Numbered from the stretch's first letter, positions 31,477 to 40,966 are shown. The stretch is 64,000 bases of DNA from UBA4744 sp963707435 (GCA_963707435.1 CAVPPF010000002.1:1-64000); one strand, 5' to 3'. Made by a program: numbers and translations. The notes: generated by a model from the letters alone, not told the origin.

Positions 31477-32127
31477 TCACACGCCCCCACCGAACAGTTC
31501 CAGCCAGGTGGCGAAAAGGTTGTATCCACCGTGGACGATCGTGGCGGCGATGATCCACCCGGCGGCCACCTTGAAGTCCGGGCGGCGGCCCTGGGTAGGA
31601 AGCATGCGCCACATGCGGGCGACGCCGATCCCGGCGAGCAGCGAACCGGTGCCGTGCACGAGCGGTCCGAAGGTCCAGCGCCAGCGGATGATCTCGGCAG
31701 TTGGATCTTCGATGATGACGGCCAGGTACAGCGAGTTCTCGATGGCGGCGAAGACCAGGCCCGAGCAGAGCGCAACCACGACCAGGGCGGTGGCTGAGGG
31801 CACCAGCCAGGGGCGTACTTCTGCCAGGTAGAGGATCCCCGCTACCTTCAGCATCTCCTCAACCAGCGGAGCGAACACCACCACCAGGATGACGACGGAC
31901 AAGGCACCACCTGGCCCGATCAGCGCCCCCAGGATCGCGAAGGGTCCGGACAACACGGCCGCCAGCACCAGAGCGAGGAGCATCGTCGACCGGGATGTCG
32001 CGGCTCGCCGCGACCGGTAGATGGACTCGTAGGTCGGCAAGGTCGCGTCATGGAGATGCGCCAGCGCCGGCTCGTCGCCCATCGCGTGGGCCGGGAGCTC
32101 CAGGTACTCGTCGGGTTTGCGAGCCAT
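31477..32127 (-). CDS. PrsW-family intramembrane metalloprotease-like protein
   Basis: 216 residues, about seven membrane helices. Family motifs: FAPLVEEMLKV (the EExxK/E motif), FAAIENSLYL (second Glu motif, EN), and the histidines in FGPLVHGTGSLLAGIG and IVHGGYNLFATW that would complete the metal site. The ATG at 32127 shares its A with the preceding TGA (TGATG), so translation is coupled to the upstream YbjQ gene. The known PrsW cleaves an anti-sigma factor; the substrate here is unknown, and no anti-sigma gene is in the window. Confidence 0.82.
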   Translation of the reverse strand: MARKPDEYLELPAHAMGDEPALAHLHDATLPTYESIYRSRRAATSRSTMLLALVLAAVLSGPFAILGALIGPGGALSVVILVVVFAPLVEEMLKVAGILYLAEVRPWLVPSATALVVVALCSGLVFAAIENSLYLAVIIEDPTAEIIRWRWTFGPLVHGTGSLLAGIGVARMWRMLPTQGRRPDFKVAAGWIIAATIVHGGYNLFATWLELFGGGV

Positions 32128-32576
32128 CAGACCCGGGCGGGAATGATCGCTGTTCCGTAACAGAAGATCTCGGCACTCGGCAGTTGCGGCCCGACCGCCG
32201 ACCACTCGAACCGGACGTTGACGACCAGATTCGAGCCCAGTTCCCGGGCCTGTTCCACCATGCGCAATCGCGCTTCGCGCCTGGCCCGGCTCAACATCGT
32301 CTGATACGACTTAACTTCGCCCCCAACGATGTTGCGCAGCGAGGCAGCGAATGTCTTGAAGTAATCGGAAGCGATGACGACCTCGCCCATGACCAGCGTG
32401 CCGCCGGCGGCTTCCATGCCCGGGGGCAGGGTCTTGACGTCGATCACCACGATCGAGGCTGCCGCGGCTTCGCGTTGATCCAATTCGGCCAGGTGACGGC
32501 CCTCGAGGACCCGGCCGACGAAGAAACCCAGCACGATCAAGCCGAGCGTGATGGCCAGCCCGATGAGCGCGTCCAC
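32127..32576 (-). CDS. YbjQ-family (DUF74) protein with N-terminal membrane anchor
   Basis: 149 residues. Residues about 4-24 are a membrane helix (LIGLAITLGLIVLGFFVGRVL). The rest is a YbjQ-like heavy-metal-binding domain: VIASDYFKTFAASLRNIVGGEVKSY, then RARREARLRMVEQARELGSNLVVNVRFEW and ending ICFYGT-like (IFCYGTAIIP). The GTG start lies one base after the stop of the soluble YbjQ gene upstream. Middle gene of a three-gene coupled operon with PrsW. Confidence 0.78.
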   Translation of the reverse strand: MDALIGLAITLGLIVLGFFVGRVLEGRHLAELDQREAAAASIVVIDVKTLPPGMEAAGGTLVMGEVVIASDYFKTFAASLRNIVGGEVKSYQTMLSRARREARLRMVEQARELGSNLVVNVRFEWSAVGPQLPSAEIFCYGTAIIPARV

Positions 32577-32577
32577 C

Positions 32578-32892
32578 TCAAGCCACCGTCACGGCAGTGC
32601 CGTAGGCGTAGAGCTCGGCCGCGCCGCCTGCCACCGACGATGTGGTGAACCGAACGTTGACGACGGCGTTGGCTCCGAGCGCCTCGGCCTGGGCGATCAT
32701 GCGATCGACGGCATCACGGCGGGCCTCGGTGAGGAGTTCGGTATATGCCTTCAGCTCACCGCCCACGAGATTCTTGAGTGCCGCACCGATATCGCGCCCG
32801 ACGTGCTTGGCCCGGATGGTGTTTCCCTGTACCAGACCGTGGAAGGCGGTCGTCTCCTTCCCGGGAACGGTCTCGGTGTTGACAATGATCAC
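32578..32892 (-). CDS. YbjQ-family (DUF74) protein, soluble
   Basis: 104 residues. Starts VIIVNTETVPGKETTAFHGL and contains HVGRDIGAALKNLVGGELKAY, EARRDAVDRMIAQAEALGANAVVNVRF and YAYGTAVTV, the standard YbjQ domain that assembles into rings in solved homologues. GTG 32892 is favoured because AAAGGAG lies 8 bases upstream. First gene of the YbjQ, membrane-YbjQ, PrsW set. Confidence 0.82.
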   Translation of the reverse strand: MIIVNTETVPGKETTAFHGLVQGNTIRAKHVGRDIGAALKNLVGGELKAYTELLTEARRDAVDRMIAQAEALGANAVVNVRFTTSSVAGGAAELYAYGTAVTVA

Positions 32893-33097
32893 GACGAAAT
32901 CTCCTTTGGCCGACAGCCCCAATCTAAAGCAAGGTCAACCATTCCATTGTCGTATTTGCGGATGGCCGGTCCGACGTCGGCTAGCGTCGGTTCATGAGTC
33001 GATTGGTCCCCGCCCGGCTTACCTCTCTCGACGAAGCCACCCGGGCGCCAGCCCCGGCGCTACCCGCTACTGCGGTGTTTGCTCTCCTGGAGGGGAA

Positions 33098-34258
33098 GTG
33101 AGCGGACTTCTGGATGGGGTGCGGGTCGTTGATCTTTCGCGGGTCCTCGCCGGCCCCTTCGCCGGCCAGGTGCTGGCCGAGATGGGCGCAGACGTTATCA
33201 AGGTGGAACCGCCTGAAGGGGATATGGCCCGCGGCATCGGACCGCATATCGATGGCCGTTCGCTCTACTTCTCCTCGCTCAACACCAACAAGAGGGGAGT
33301 CGTGCTGGACCTGACGACCGGCCCGGGCAGGAGGGGTCTCGAGGCGCTGCTCGACACGGCCGACATCGTGGTTGAGAATTACCGGCCTGCCGCCGTTGAG
33401 AAGCTCGGGTTGGCCCCTGAAGCGCTGATCGAACGGCACCCCCGTCTGGTCGTCGTGACGATCTCCTCCTACGCCCGGGGATCGGACCGGGAGGCCGACG
33501 GATCGTACGACCTGACCGCCCAGGCGGAGAGCGGCATCATGTCCTTGACCGGTGAAGAGGGTGGGGAACCCGTCCGGGCCGGGGTGGCGATCAGCGACCT
33601 CACGGCCGGTTTGTGGGGAGCACTTGGTGGCGTGGCGGCCTACGCCGCGGCCGTGCGCGAGGGTCGGGGCCGCCACGTCGAGGTGCCGCTGCTCGACGCG
33701 GCCATGTCGCTCCTTACCTACATGGCCACCGCCGCGATGGGGACGGACACCGATCCGGGGCCGGTTGGTTCAGGACACCACAACATCGTCCCCTACCGGG
33801 CATTTGCCACCGCCGATGGCTGGGTGGTCGTGGCGGTGATCGGAGACAAGTTCTGGCCGTTGCTGTGTGAGGCATTGGGACTCGGCGACCTCGCCGGGAG
33901 GGCCGATCTACAAACCAACCCGCAGCGCACGGCCGCCCGTTGCGAAATCGATGGAGCGATAGCCGGCGCTCTTGGCCGTCTGACCACCGGAGAGGCGGTT
34001 CGGCGATTGGGCGCGGCCGGAGTTCCCCACGCTGTCCTCAACACCATCCTGGAGGCTGTTGCTACTCCCTACGTGGCGGATACCGGGATGGTGGCAGAGG
34101 TTGACTCGCCGGAAGGCGTCTACCGCATCGTGCAGGGTCCGTTGCGCACCGGACGACCTCTCCGTCCGGCCCCCGGTCTGGGGGAGCACACACGGGAAGT
34201 GATGACCGAAGTTCTGGGGGGCACATCGCCGGATCTCCGCGCGTTGCTCGATCGCTGA
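33098..34258 (+). CDS. CaiB/BaiF family CoA-transferase
   Basis: 386 residues, class III CoA-transferase. Visible: LLDGVRVVDLSRVLAGPFAGQVLAEMGADVIKVEPP, NTNKRGVVLDLT, VVENYRPAAVEKLGL, the catalytic Asp in VAISDLTAGLWGALG, and HHNIVPYRAFATADGWV. GTG 33098 is preceded by GGAGGGG. The acyl substrate is unknown. A lone gene between convergent and divergent units. Confidence 0.87.
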   Translation: MSGLLDGVRVVDLSRVLAGPFAGQVLAEMGADVIKVEPPEGDMARGIGPHIDGRSLYFSSLNTNKRGVVLDLTTGPGRRGLEALLDTADIVVENYRPAAVEKLGLAPEALIERHPRLVVVTISSYARGSDREADGSYDLTAQAESGIMSLTGEEGGEPVRAGVAISDLTAGLWGALGGVAAYAAAVREGRGRHVEVPLLDAAMSLLTYMATAAMGTDTDPGPVGSGHHNIVPYRAFATADGWVVVAVIGDKFWPLLCEALGLGDLAGRADLQTNPQRTAARCEIDGAIAGALGRLTTGEAVRRLGAAGVPHAVLNTILEAVATPYVADTGMVAEVDSPEGVYRIVQGPLRTGRPLRPAPGLGEHTREVMTEVLGGTSPDLRALLDR

Positions 34259-34373
34259 CATGCGGAGAAGGCGGGTTTGACGCGATTCGTTGGTTGTGTG
34301 CGCCGGGGAGGCGCAGGAACCCTTTCTCGTTGACCGCTTTACACTCTGGCCTCTACTGCGGAGGAGACAACGA

Positions 34374-34952
34374 ATGGCAACTTCATCGACCATGACACCC
34401 CTGGGAACCGAGGCGTCGCAGTTCGCACTACCGGAACCGTTGACGGGCAAGACCGTCACCCTGGCCGATTTTGCGGACCGTGACGCCCTCTTGGTGATGT
34501 TCATCTGCAACCACTGTCCGTACGTCCAGCATCTTCAGCACGGGTTGGCCGAGCTTGGCCGTGACTACGAGAACAGCCGCCTGGGGATCGTCGCGATCTC
34601 GGCCAACGACGTCGCCTCGTACCCGACCGACGGGCCCGAGCAGATCGCCGTCGACGCCGAGGAGCTCGACTATCGATTCCCGTACCTGTACGACGAAAGT
34701 CAGGAAGTCGCCAAGGCCTACGGGGCGATCTGCACCCCCGATTTCTTCCTGTTCGACGCCGACCGGTCGCTCGTGTACCGGGGGAGGTTCGACGAAACCC
34801 GGCCCAACATGCCCGGCAAGGTCACCGGCGCCGATCTGCGGGCCGCGATCGAAGCGGTGCTGGCGGGTGAACCGGTTCCAGGAGATCAGTATCCGTCGAT
34901 GGGGTGTTCGATCAAGTGGAAGCCCGGGAAGGCTCCGGCCTACGCGTCCTGA
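34374..34952 (+). CDS. Thioredoxin-like (AhpC/TSA/TlpA fold) protein
   Basis: 192 residues without a signal peptide. Thioredoxin-fold peroxiredoxin-like protein with the redox motif FICNHCPYVQHL (CxxC), the following ISANDVASYPTDGP, and FPYLYDESQEVAKAYGAICTPDFFLFD with the cis-Pro (TPD). This matches the group of thioredoxin family proteins that carry a CNHCPYV-type motif. GGAGGAG precedes the ATG. The last 13 bases overlap the 3' end of the ACR3 gene on the other strand. Confidence 0.83.
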   Translation: MATSSTMTPLGTEASQFALPEPLTGKTVTLADFADRDALLVMFICNHCPYVQHLQHGLAELGRDYENSRLGIVAISANDVASYPTDGPEQIAVDAEELDYRFPYLYDESQEVAKAYGAICTPDFFLFDADRSLVYRGRFDETRPNMPGKVTGADLRAAIEAVLAGEPVPGDQYPSMGCSIKWKPGKAPAYAS

Positions 34953-36030
34953 CTCCTCACTGACGCCGGGTAGAAGCGCCTTCTCGCCCAGAGAGCTACG
35001 TAGACCAGCCCAACCAGGACGGGCACTTCGATCAACGGTCCGACCACGCCCGCCAGCGCTTCGCCCGAGGTGACCCCGAACACCCCGATAGCGACCGCAA
35101 TGGCCAGTTCGAAGTTGTTGCTGGCGGCGGTGAACGCAACGCTGGTGTTCTTCTCATAGGACAGTTTCAGCCTGAGGCCGAGAGCGAACGACACCACCCA
35201 CATGATCCCGAAGTAGGCAAGCAGCGGTAGAGCAATCCGGATGACGTCGAGAGGTTGTGCGGTGATCGTCTCGCCCTGCAGGGCGAAGAGGATCACCACC
35301 GTGAACAGCAACCCGTACAGCGCCCAGGGAGCCAGCTTGGGAAGGAACTTGGATTCGTACCACTCGACTCCGCGTCGGTTCGTTCGCCCCACCGGCGGGT
35401 GAGGTAACCGCCTGCCAGCGGGACACCGAGGAAGACCAGCACGATCTTGGCGATGTCCCACATCGAGACATCCAGGGTGGCGGTGTCGAGACCGAGCCAG
35501 GTCGGGAGGAGCTCGAGGTAGAAGTAGCCGAGGATCGAGTAGGCGACGATTTGAAAGACCGAGTTCAGGGCCACGAGGACTGCGGCGGCTTCGCGGTCGC
35601 CGCAGGCCAGATCGTTCCAGATCAACACCATGGCGATACAGCGGGCCAGCCCGATGATGATCAAGCCGGTGCGGTATTCGGGGAGATCCGGCAACAACAG
35701 CCAGGCCAGCGTGAACATGAGCGCCGGGCCGACTGCCCAGTTGAGGACCAGCGAGGTGACCATCAGCTTGCGGTCGGTGGCGATCTCTCCGATCTGCGAG
35801 TACCGCACCTTGGCGAGGACCGGGTACATCATGGCCAGCAATCCGACGGCTATGGGAAGCGATACGCTGCCGATCTTGACGGTGTCGAGCCAGTCGTTGA
35901 GGTCGGGGATCAGTCGACCGAGACCCAACCCGAGTGCCATGGCGCCGAGAATCCAGACCGGAAGGAATCGATCGACGACGGAGAGGCGGGCGAGGGCCGG
36001 TTCGGCGGCAGCGGGTTCGCCGGTGTTCAC
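34940..36030 (-). CDS. arsB: ACR3-type arsenite efflux permease (one frameshift)
   Basis: About 360 residues, ten membrane helices, ACR3 family (also written arsB). Motifs: RLSVVDRFLPVWILGAMALGLGLG, VKIGSVSLPIAVGLLAMMYPVLAKV, LIIIGLARCIAMVLIWNDLACGD with the conserved essential cysteine, and SYEKNTSVAFTAASNNFELAIAVAI. A frameshift near 35360 breaks the frame; both sides match the family. The GTG start overlaps the thioredoxin stop by 4 bases. Function: export of As(III). Confidence 0.87.
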
Positions 36031-36269
36031 GACCCGGTCTCGGTGAGCAGCGCTTCCAGTTCGGAGACCTTGGGGACACGTCCCGCCAGCACAACCCGCT
36101 CATCGATCACGAGCGCCGGCGTTGTCATGACCCCGTAGGCAGCGATCGCGGCGAAATCGGTGATCTTCTCGATAGAAGCGTTGAGGCCGAGAAGCTGCAT
36201 CGCTTCGGCCGTTCGCTTCTCGAGGGTCTTGCAGTTGGTACATCCCGAACCGAGCACTTTGACGTTCAT
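36027..36269 (-). CDS. Small thioredoxin-fold redox protein (thioredoxin_3 family)
   Basis: 80 residues. VKVLGSGCTNCKTLEKRT holds the CxxC active site; MTTPALVIDERVVLAGRVPK has the cis-Pro and the typical C-terminal strand. Placed between the permease and ACR3, with a 12-base gap upstream and a 4-base overlap downstream. In many bacteria this small thioredoxin accompanies PF03773 permeases and is thought to handle thiol-bound metalloid. The ATG at 36269 has GGAG at 7 bases. Confidence 0.82.
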   Translation of the reverse strand: MNVKVLGSGCTNCKTLEKRTAEAMQLLGLNASIEKITDFAAIAAYGVMTTPALVIDERVVLAGRVPKVSELEALLTETGS

Positions 36270-36280
36270 CTGAATCTCCA

Positions 36281-37336
36281 TTACAGCACGAGGTTGAACA
36301 AGACACCGACCAAAACAATCCCGACCGCAACCACTCCTACGAACACTGCGAGCAAGCTGGGTTTGAGCACCCGCCGCAACAAGACCAGTTCTGGTACGGA
36401 TAGGGCGACTACCGACATCATGAATGCAAGCACGGTGCCGACGGCCAGGCCCTTGGCATGCAGCGCCTCGACGAGGGGCAAGATCCCCGCCGCGTTCGAA
36501 TAGAGAGGAACGCCGAGACCCACTGCGACGGGAACGGCAAGCGGGTTGTCCGGTCCGGCGTATCGAACAAAGAAGCCCTCCGGAACCCAGCCGTGGATGG
36601 CCGCTCCAATGCCGATCCCGACCACCAGGTACGGCCAGATCTTCTGAATGATCGTCTTCACTTCTGCCCGGGCGATGGCAAAACGATCGGCCCAGGTCAA
36701 CGATCGCGGGGAGCCGGCCTGCCCGCCCTGCAATGTGGTTTCGAAGACGAACGATTCGACGAATCGTTCCAGGTGAAGCCGGCCGATCACCCAACCGGCC
36801 AGCATGGCGATCGCCAGCCCGGCGCTCACGTAGAGGGCGGCGATCTTCCAGCCGAACAGGCCGTAGAGCAGCACGATTGCGACCTCGTTGACCATCGGGC
36901 TGGCAATGAGGAAGCTCATCGTGATCCCCAGCGGCACTCCGGCTGCAACGAATCCGATGAAGGCCGGAACCGCACTGCAGGAACAGAACGGTGTGATGAC
37001 GCCCAACCCGGCTGCCGCCACGTTCCCGACACCTTCCCGGCGGCCGCCCAGGAGTGCCCGGGTGCGTTCAACGCTCATGAAGGAGCGCAGGACCGTGACC
37101 GCAAAGATGATGCCGCCAAGCAGGAGCAGGATCTTGACGCTGTCGTAGGTGAAGAACTCGAACGCGCCTCCCCAGCGGCTGTTCGGGTCGATGCCGAGGA
37201 GGTCCTCGACCACCCAACGCCATAGAGGCCCGTTGATCCGGTAGGCAGCCACCCATGCGGCCACGGCAAGGCCGAGACCTCCCCACAGGCGCCAGGGTGA
37301 CCGCTGGAGTTGAACCGGATGCTGGCCGACGGTCAC
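36281..37336 (-). CDS. ArsP-like permease (PF03773, predicted organoarsenical/metalloid permease)
   Basis: 351 residues, eight or more membrane helices. Signature GLGVITPFCSCSAVPAFIGFVAAGVPLGITMSFLIASPMVNEVA with paired cysteines, and GVPLYSNAAGILPLVEALHAKG in the second half. The GTG at 37336 starts two bases after the ArsR stop. Between ArsR and the small thioredoxin in one operon, so metalloid export or tolerance is the best inference. Confidence 0.82.
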   Translation of the reverse strand: MTVGQHPVQLQRSPWRLWGGLGLAVAAWVAAYRINGPLWRWVVEDLLGIDPNSRWGGAFEFFTYDSVKILLLLGGIIFAVTVLRSFMSVERTRALLGGRREGVGNVAAAGLGVITPFCSCSAVPAFIGFVAAGVPLGITMSFLIASPMVNEVAIVLLYGLFGWKIAALYVSAGLAIAMLAGWVIGRLHLERFVESFVFETTLQGGQAGSPRSLTWADRFAIARAEVKTIIQKIWPYLVVGIGIGAAIHGWVPEGFFVRYAGPDNPLAVPVAVGLGVPLYSNAAGILPLVEALHAKGLAVGTVLAFMMSVVALSVPELVLLRRVLKPSLLAVFVGVVAVGIVLVGVLFNLVL

Positions 37337-37338
37337 GA

Positions 37339-37638
37339 TCAACCCCTGGACAGGTGGGCGGGGAGAGAGCCTTGCACCAGTTCCGCAGCTGTCGGAGCGA
37401 GCTGGTAGTCGACCCATCGTCCTCGCTTCGACGCCTCGATCATTCGAGCCTCGCGCAACACTCGCAAGTGGTAGGACAGCAGGTTGGGGGCAACACCAAT
37501 GGTCTCCTGCAGCTCGCACACGCACCGCACGCCCTCGAGAAGCTCGTCGACGATCTGCAACCTGATCGGATCGCTGAGCGCGGAGAACACCGCCGCTCGC
37601 TCTTCAAGGGTCATTGATTCAAATATCGTTGAACTCAT
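37339..37638 (-). CDS. arsR: ArsR-family transcriptional repressor
   Basis: 99 residues if the first ATG is used; the second in-frame ATG at 37614 gives 91. Winged helix with metalloid site VRCVCELQE (two cysteines spaced CxC as in arsenic-sensing ArsR) and recognition helix APNLLSYHLRVLREARMI. The start at 37614 would leave the inverted repeat at 37618-37633 in the promoter, which makes it attractive. First gene of the arsenic operon and probably autorepressing it. Confidence 0.87.
   Translation of the reverse strand: MSSTIFESMTLEERAAVFSALSDPIRLQIVDELLEGVRCVCELQETIGVAPNLLSYHLRVLREARMIEASKRGRWVDYQLAPTAAELVQGSLPAHLSRG
37618..37633. promoter_or_regulatory. Candidate ArsR operator (inverted repeat)
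   Basis: TTCAA-6 bases-TTGAA, a perfect 5-bp inverted repeat at the start of arsR. ArsR-type sites are commonly AT-rich inverted repeats like this, and the region is AT-rich against a GC-rich background. Autoregulation is inferred. Confidence 0.45.
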
Positions 37639-37732
37639 AACCGAAGTATCTCGCCCGGCGGCCGGAGAAACCAGGGCACCAGGACCCTTGCGGTGAGGTC
37701 GATAGACCCTCCGGGTGCCGGCTCGATGAGAT

Positions 37733-38596
37733 CTATCCCTTCAGGGCTCCCGCCAGCATGCCGCGCAGGAAGTAGCGGCCCAGGAAGATGTAGATGATCA
37801 GGGTCGGTACCGCCGCCAGGAACGAGGCGGCCATCTGGACGTTCCACTCGATGATCTGGCTGCCGGCCAGGTTGTTGAGTGCCACGGTGACCGGCCAGCC
37901 TTCGTTCGAGGTCAGGACCACGGCGAAGAGGAAGTCATTCCACGCCGCCGTGAACTGCCAGATGAGCACCACAACGAAGGCGGGGATCGACAGGGGGAGG
38001 AGGATGTAGCGGTACGTGCCGAAGGAGACCGGCTCCGTCGATCTTCGATGCCTCGACGAGGTCGTCGGGCAAGGCGGCATAGAAGTTGCGGAACGTGAGG
38101 GTCGTGATCGGCAACCCGTACACAATGTGGGTCAGCATCAGTCCCCAGACCCCACCGAAGAGGTTGATGGCACGGATGAACTCGACCAGGGGGATCAGGA
38201 CGGCTTGATACGGGAATGAACATCCCGAACAGGATCAAGGGGAAGATCACGTTGGCGCCTTTGAACTTCCATTTGGCCAGGACGAATCCGTTGAGCGAAC
38301 CGAGCATTGCCGAGATGATGGAGGCGGGCACGACGAACTTGAAGGAGTTGAAGACATTCGGGGAGAGGGCATCCCAGGCGGCTTTGAAGTTGTCGAGTGA
38401 AAGACCGGACGGGAGATCCCACATGGTGCGGAGGCTCACCTCGTCGAAACTCTTGAATCCGGTCGCCAGCATGATGTACATCGGGATCAGGTAGAAGATC
38501 GATGCCATGACCAGCGGGACGTACAACCACAGTTTGGTCTTCTTCTTCGGACGGACGATTGACCTTGGTTTCGATGGTGGTTGCCGAAGCGGTCAT
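37733..38596 (-). CDS. Carbohydrate ABC transporter permease, MalG-like (several indels)
   Basis: About 288 residues, six membrane helices. MYVPLVMASIFYLIPMYIML opens the membrane part. The EAA loop region (AALPDDLVEASKIDGAG) and FLFAVVLTSNEGWPVTVALNN identify the MalG class; it ends FLGRYFLRGMLAGALKG. Frame changes near 38570, 38215 and 38035 (for example CCC for CC in the FIPYQAV stretch) look like single-base errors. The start overlaps the MalF-like stop by 4 bases (ATGA). Confidence 0.8.
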
Positions 38597-39538
38597 GTGG
38601 CCCGCTCCTGCCGCTGGGTGTACCACAGATACGGAACGACCAGCACGCCGACGCTCAGCAGCAGCAAGATGCCGATGGCGGCCCCGCGCCCGAAGAAGAA
38701 ACCGTCGAACGTCGTTTGCCACATGTAGATCGCAGGAACGTCGAGTGCGTATTGCTTGCCGGCTACGGCAATGATGAGGTCGAAGACTTTCAGGGAGATG
38801 TGACCGAGGATGATCAAAGCGGTCAGCGTGACCGGGCGGAGCTGAGGGAGCATGACTCGTCGGTAGATCTGAGTCTCACTGGCGCCGTCAACGCGGGCGG
38901 CCTCCTTGAGTTCTTCCGGGATCGATCGGAGCCCGGCCAGGTACAGGGCCATCGTGTAGCCGGACATTTGCCAGATCGCCGGGATCGCAATGAAGGCCAT
39001 GCCCCAGTAGGGAGTGGCGTGCCACGAGCTGATCAGGAAATCGAGTCCCGAGGCTTTGGAAGATGAGGTTGAGACCGCTGATCCTGTCACCGGCGGCCGG
39101 GTTCATCAACCAGCGCCAGACGACGCCGGTGACGATGAAGGAGATCGCCATGGGGAAGAGAAATAGGCTGCGGAAGAAAGCCTTCGCCCTTCAATCCCTG
39201 GTCGAGCAGGATGGCCAGTCCGAGCCCGATGATCAGGCAGCCGAGCACGAAGACGACGGTGAACATCACGGTGTTGCGAATGTCGATGTGGAACCGGGGG
39301 TCGGCGAAGAGGTTCTTGTAGTTGTCGAGGCCTACCCAGGTGTAGTCAGGGAGGAGGCCTTTCCAGGCACTGACGGAAACTCGACCGGACCACGCAATGA
39401 AACCGTAGACGAATATGAGCAGGGCGAGGATCGATGGCGAGATCAGCGCTACGACCGAGCGACCTTGTCTTTGCGAATCCGGAACCGCTTGCGCGGGGGC
39501 CGGGTTTCCACCCTGTTGCCCGTTTCTGTCAGGCTCAC
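38593..39538 (-). CDS. Carbohydrate ABC transporter permease, MalF-like (several indels)
   Basis: About 315 residues. Segments seen in order: VARSVVALISPSILALLIFVYGFIAWS (rebuilt), WVGLDNYKNLFADPRFHI, NTVMFTVVFVLGCLIIGLGLAILLD, AISFIVTGVVWRWLMNP, and the EAA loop IPEELKEAARVDGASETQIYRRVMLP. Frame changes near 39450, 39170 (an extra T) and 39050 (an extra G). The GTG start at 39538 has GAGGAGG upstream. Partner of the MalG-like permease. Confidence 0.8.
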
Positions 39539-39561
39539 CACTCCTCCTCGCCCCAAAAGAG

Positions 39562-39593
39562 TTCCGTCCCCCGGATTGCTCCGGGGGACGGAA
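39562..39593 (-). terminator. Intercistronic hairpin between binding protein and permease genes
   Basis: A perfect 14-bp stem (TTCCGTCCCCCGGA / TCCGGGGGACGGAA) with a 4-base loop in the 96-bp gap between the binding-protein stop and the MalF-like start. On the minus strand it is followed by CTCTTTT. Such hairpins often cause partial termination or 3' stabilisation, so that the binding protein is made in excess over the permeases. Confidence 0.6.
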
Positions 39594-39633
39594 GTATGGC
39601 AGGTCGACCAACTGCTTGAGCCGGTCGCCGTCT

Positions 39634-40915
39634 CTAGGCGTTGGCGGCTTCGAGCGGTTACCAGCGAAGCCTGGAAGCCGGCCACGTCCCGGTTGGCGAG
39701 GAAGGCACCCGAGCGCGGAGTCGATCTCCGACTTCCACGAGTCGTTGGCGACCACACCGTGGGTGAGGCTGCCGGCGACATCGTCGGAGGCCCAGTCGTC
39801 CATGGCCGACTGCAGGTAGACGCCGTACAGGGCTACGGTCGCCGTCACTGCGGGCCGGAATCGAGCCCTTGACCGGGTTGAAGGCATCCTGTCCCGCCAG
39901 GGAACCGGCTACTTTCAACCAGGCGATGGCCGCATCACGGTGCGGTGCGTTCTTGGCCAGCACGAAGCTGTCGGAAAGGAACTGGAAGATGCCAGTCGGT
40001 GCCCGGGGTCGGAGCCCAGCCGTAGCCGACATTCGGCTCGCTGCCGATCTCACGGAAGAAACCTTCAGCCCAGTCGCCCATCACGTTGAAGGCGGCCGAT
40101 CCATCGATGACCAGCTGAGCTGCGTCCTGCCATGAGAGGGCAGAGGAGTCGGTGTTGGTGTAGGTCAGGAGCTTGTCGTAGTTGTTGAGCGCTTCCGTGA
40201 CGGCGGCACTGTTCCAGTCGCCGTTGCCGTCCCACAAGGCGTTGTAGTCCTCGTAGCCCATCGTTCCGAGCATCACCGTTTCCAACAGGTGCATGGCCGT
40301 CCACTGCTCACCCATGGCCAGCGGCGCGTCCATGCCCGCCGCCTGCAGTGCGTCCAGGGCCGTGAACCATTCGTCCATGCTGGTCGGTACTTCGATGTTG
40401 TTGTCGGAGAGGACCGTCGGGTTCGTCCACAAGACGTTGGCCCGGTGGATGTTCACCGGCACGGAGTAGATGTTGTCGTCCATCGGAGATCAACGGGATC
40501 AGCGTTTCCGGCATGACGTCCAGCCAGCCCTCTTCGTCGTACAGGAAGTTGAGCGGCTCGATCTGATCTGCGGCCACATAGGTCCCGATCAGCTCCTGAC
40601 CGGCGTGTCCCTGCCAGCTGTCCGGCGGCTCATTGGCCTGCAGGCGGGTAGCCAGCACGGCCCGGGCGTTGGTGCCGGCACCACCGGCGACTGCGGAGTT
40701 CTCGAAGGTGATGTTCGGGTACTGGTTGCCGAAGACAACGATCATGGCGTCCAGGCCGGCAGCTTCGCCGCCACCCGTCCACCACGAGAACACTTCAACT
40801 GTGTCCGTGATCGACGTCGTCGGGACCTTCGGTGGTCGTCGTTCGCGTCTTCGCTTGTGCAAGCGGCGCCCACCAGCATCAGGACTGCCAGCAGTGCCAC
40901 GATTCTCTTGGTCAT
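39634..40915 (-). CDS. Carbohydrate ABC transporter substrate-binding lipoprotein (several indels)
   Basis: About 427 residues, CUT1 solute-binding family. Lipoprotein signal VALLAVLMLVGAACTSED. Then VEVFSWWTGGGEAAGLDAMI, ARAVLATRLQANEPPDSWQGHAG, SVPVNIHRANVLWTNPTVL, MDEWFTALDALQAAGMDAPL, AAFNVMGDWAEGFF, and a C-terminus ending near 39634. Frame changes near 40840, 40485, 39990, 39860 and 39690-39660 are mostly single-base additions in short runs. First gene of an importer operon; no ATPase gene is present, so a shared MsiK-like ATPase elsewhere is likely. The sugar is unknown; the neighbouring xylose isomerase suggests a pentose or xyloside. Confidence 0.8.
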
Positions 40916-40966
40916 TCCTACTCCTCGTAGAGGTTTGGTTGTTTCGTGATGTGAACCGTCGCGCAC

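Noticed and set aside
31995..32648. 217-residue plus-strand frame over the YbjQ/PrsW genes
   Set aside because: Shadow of three well-supported minus-strand genes.
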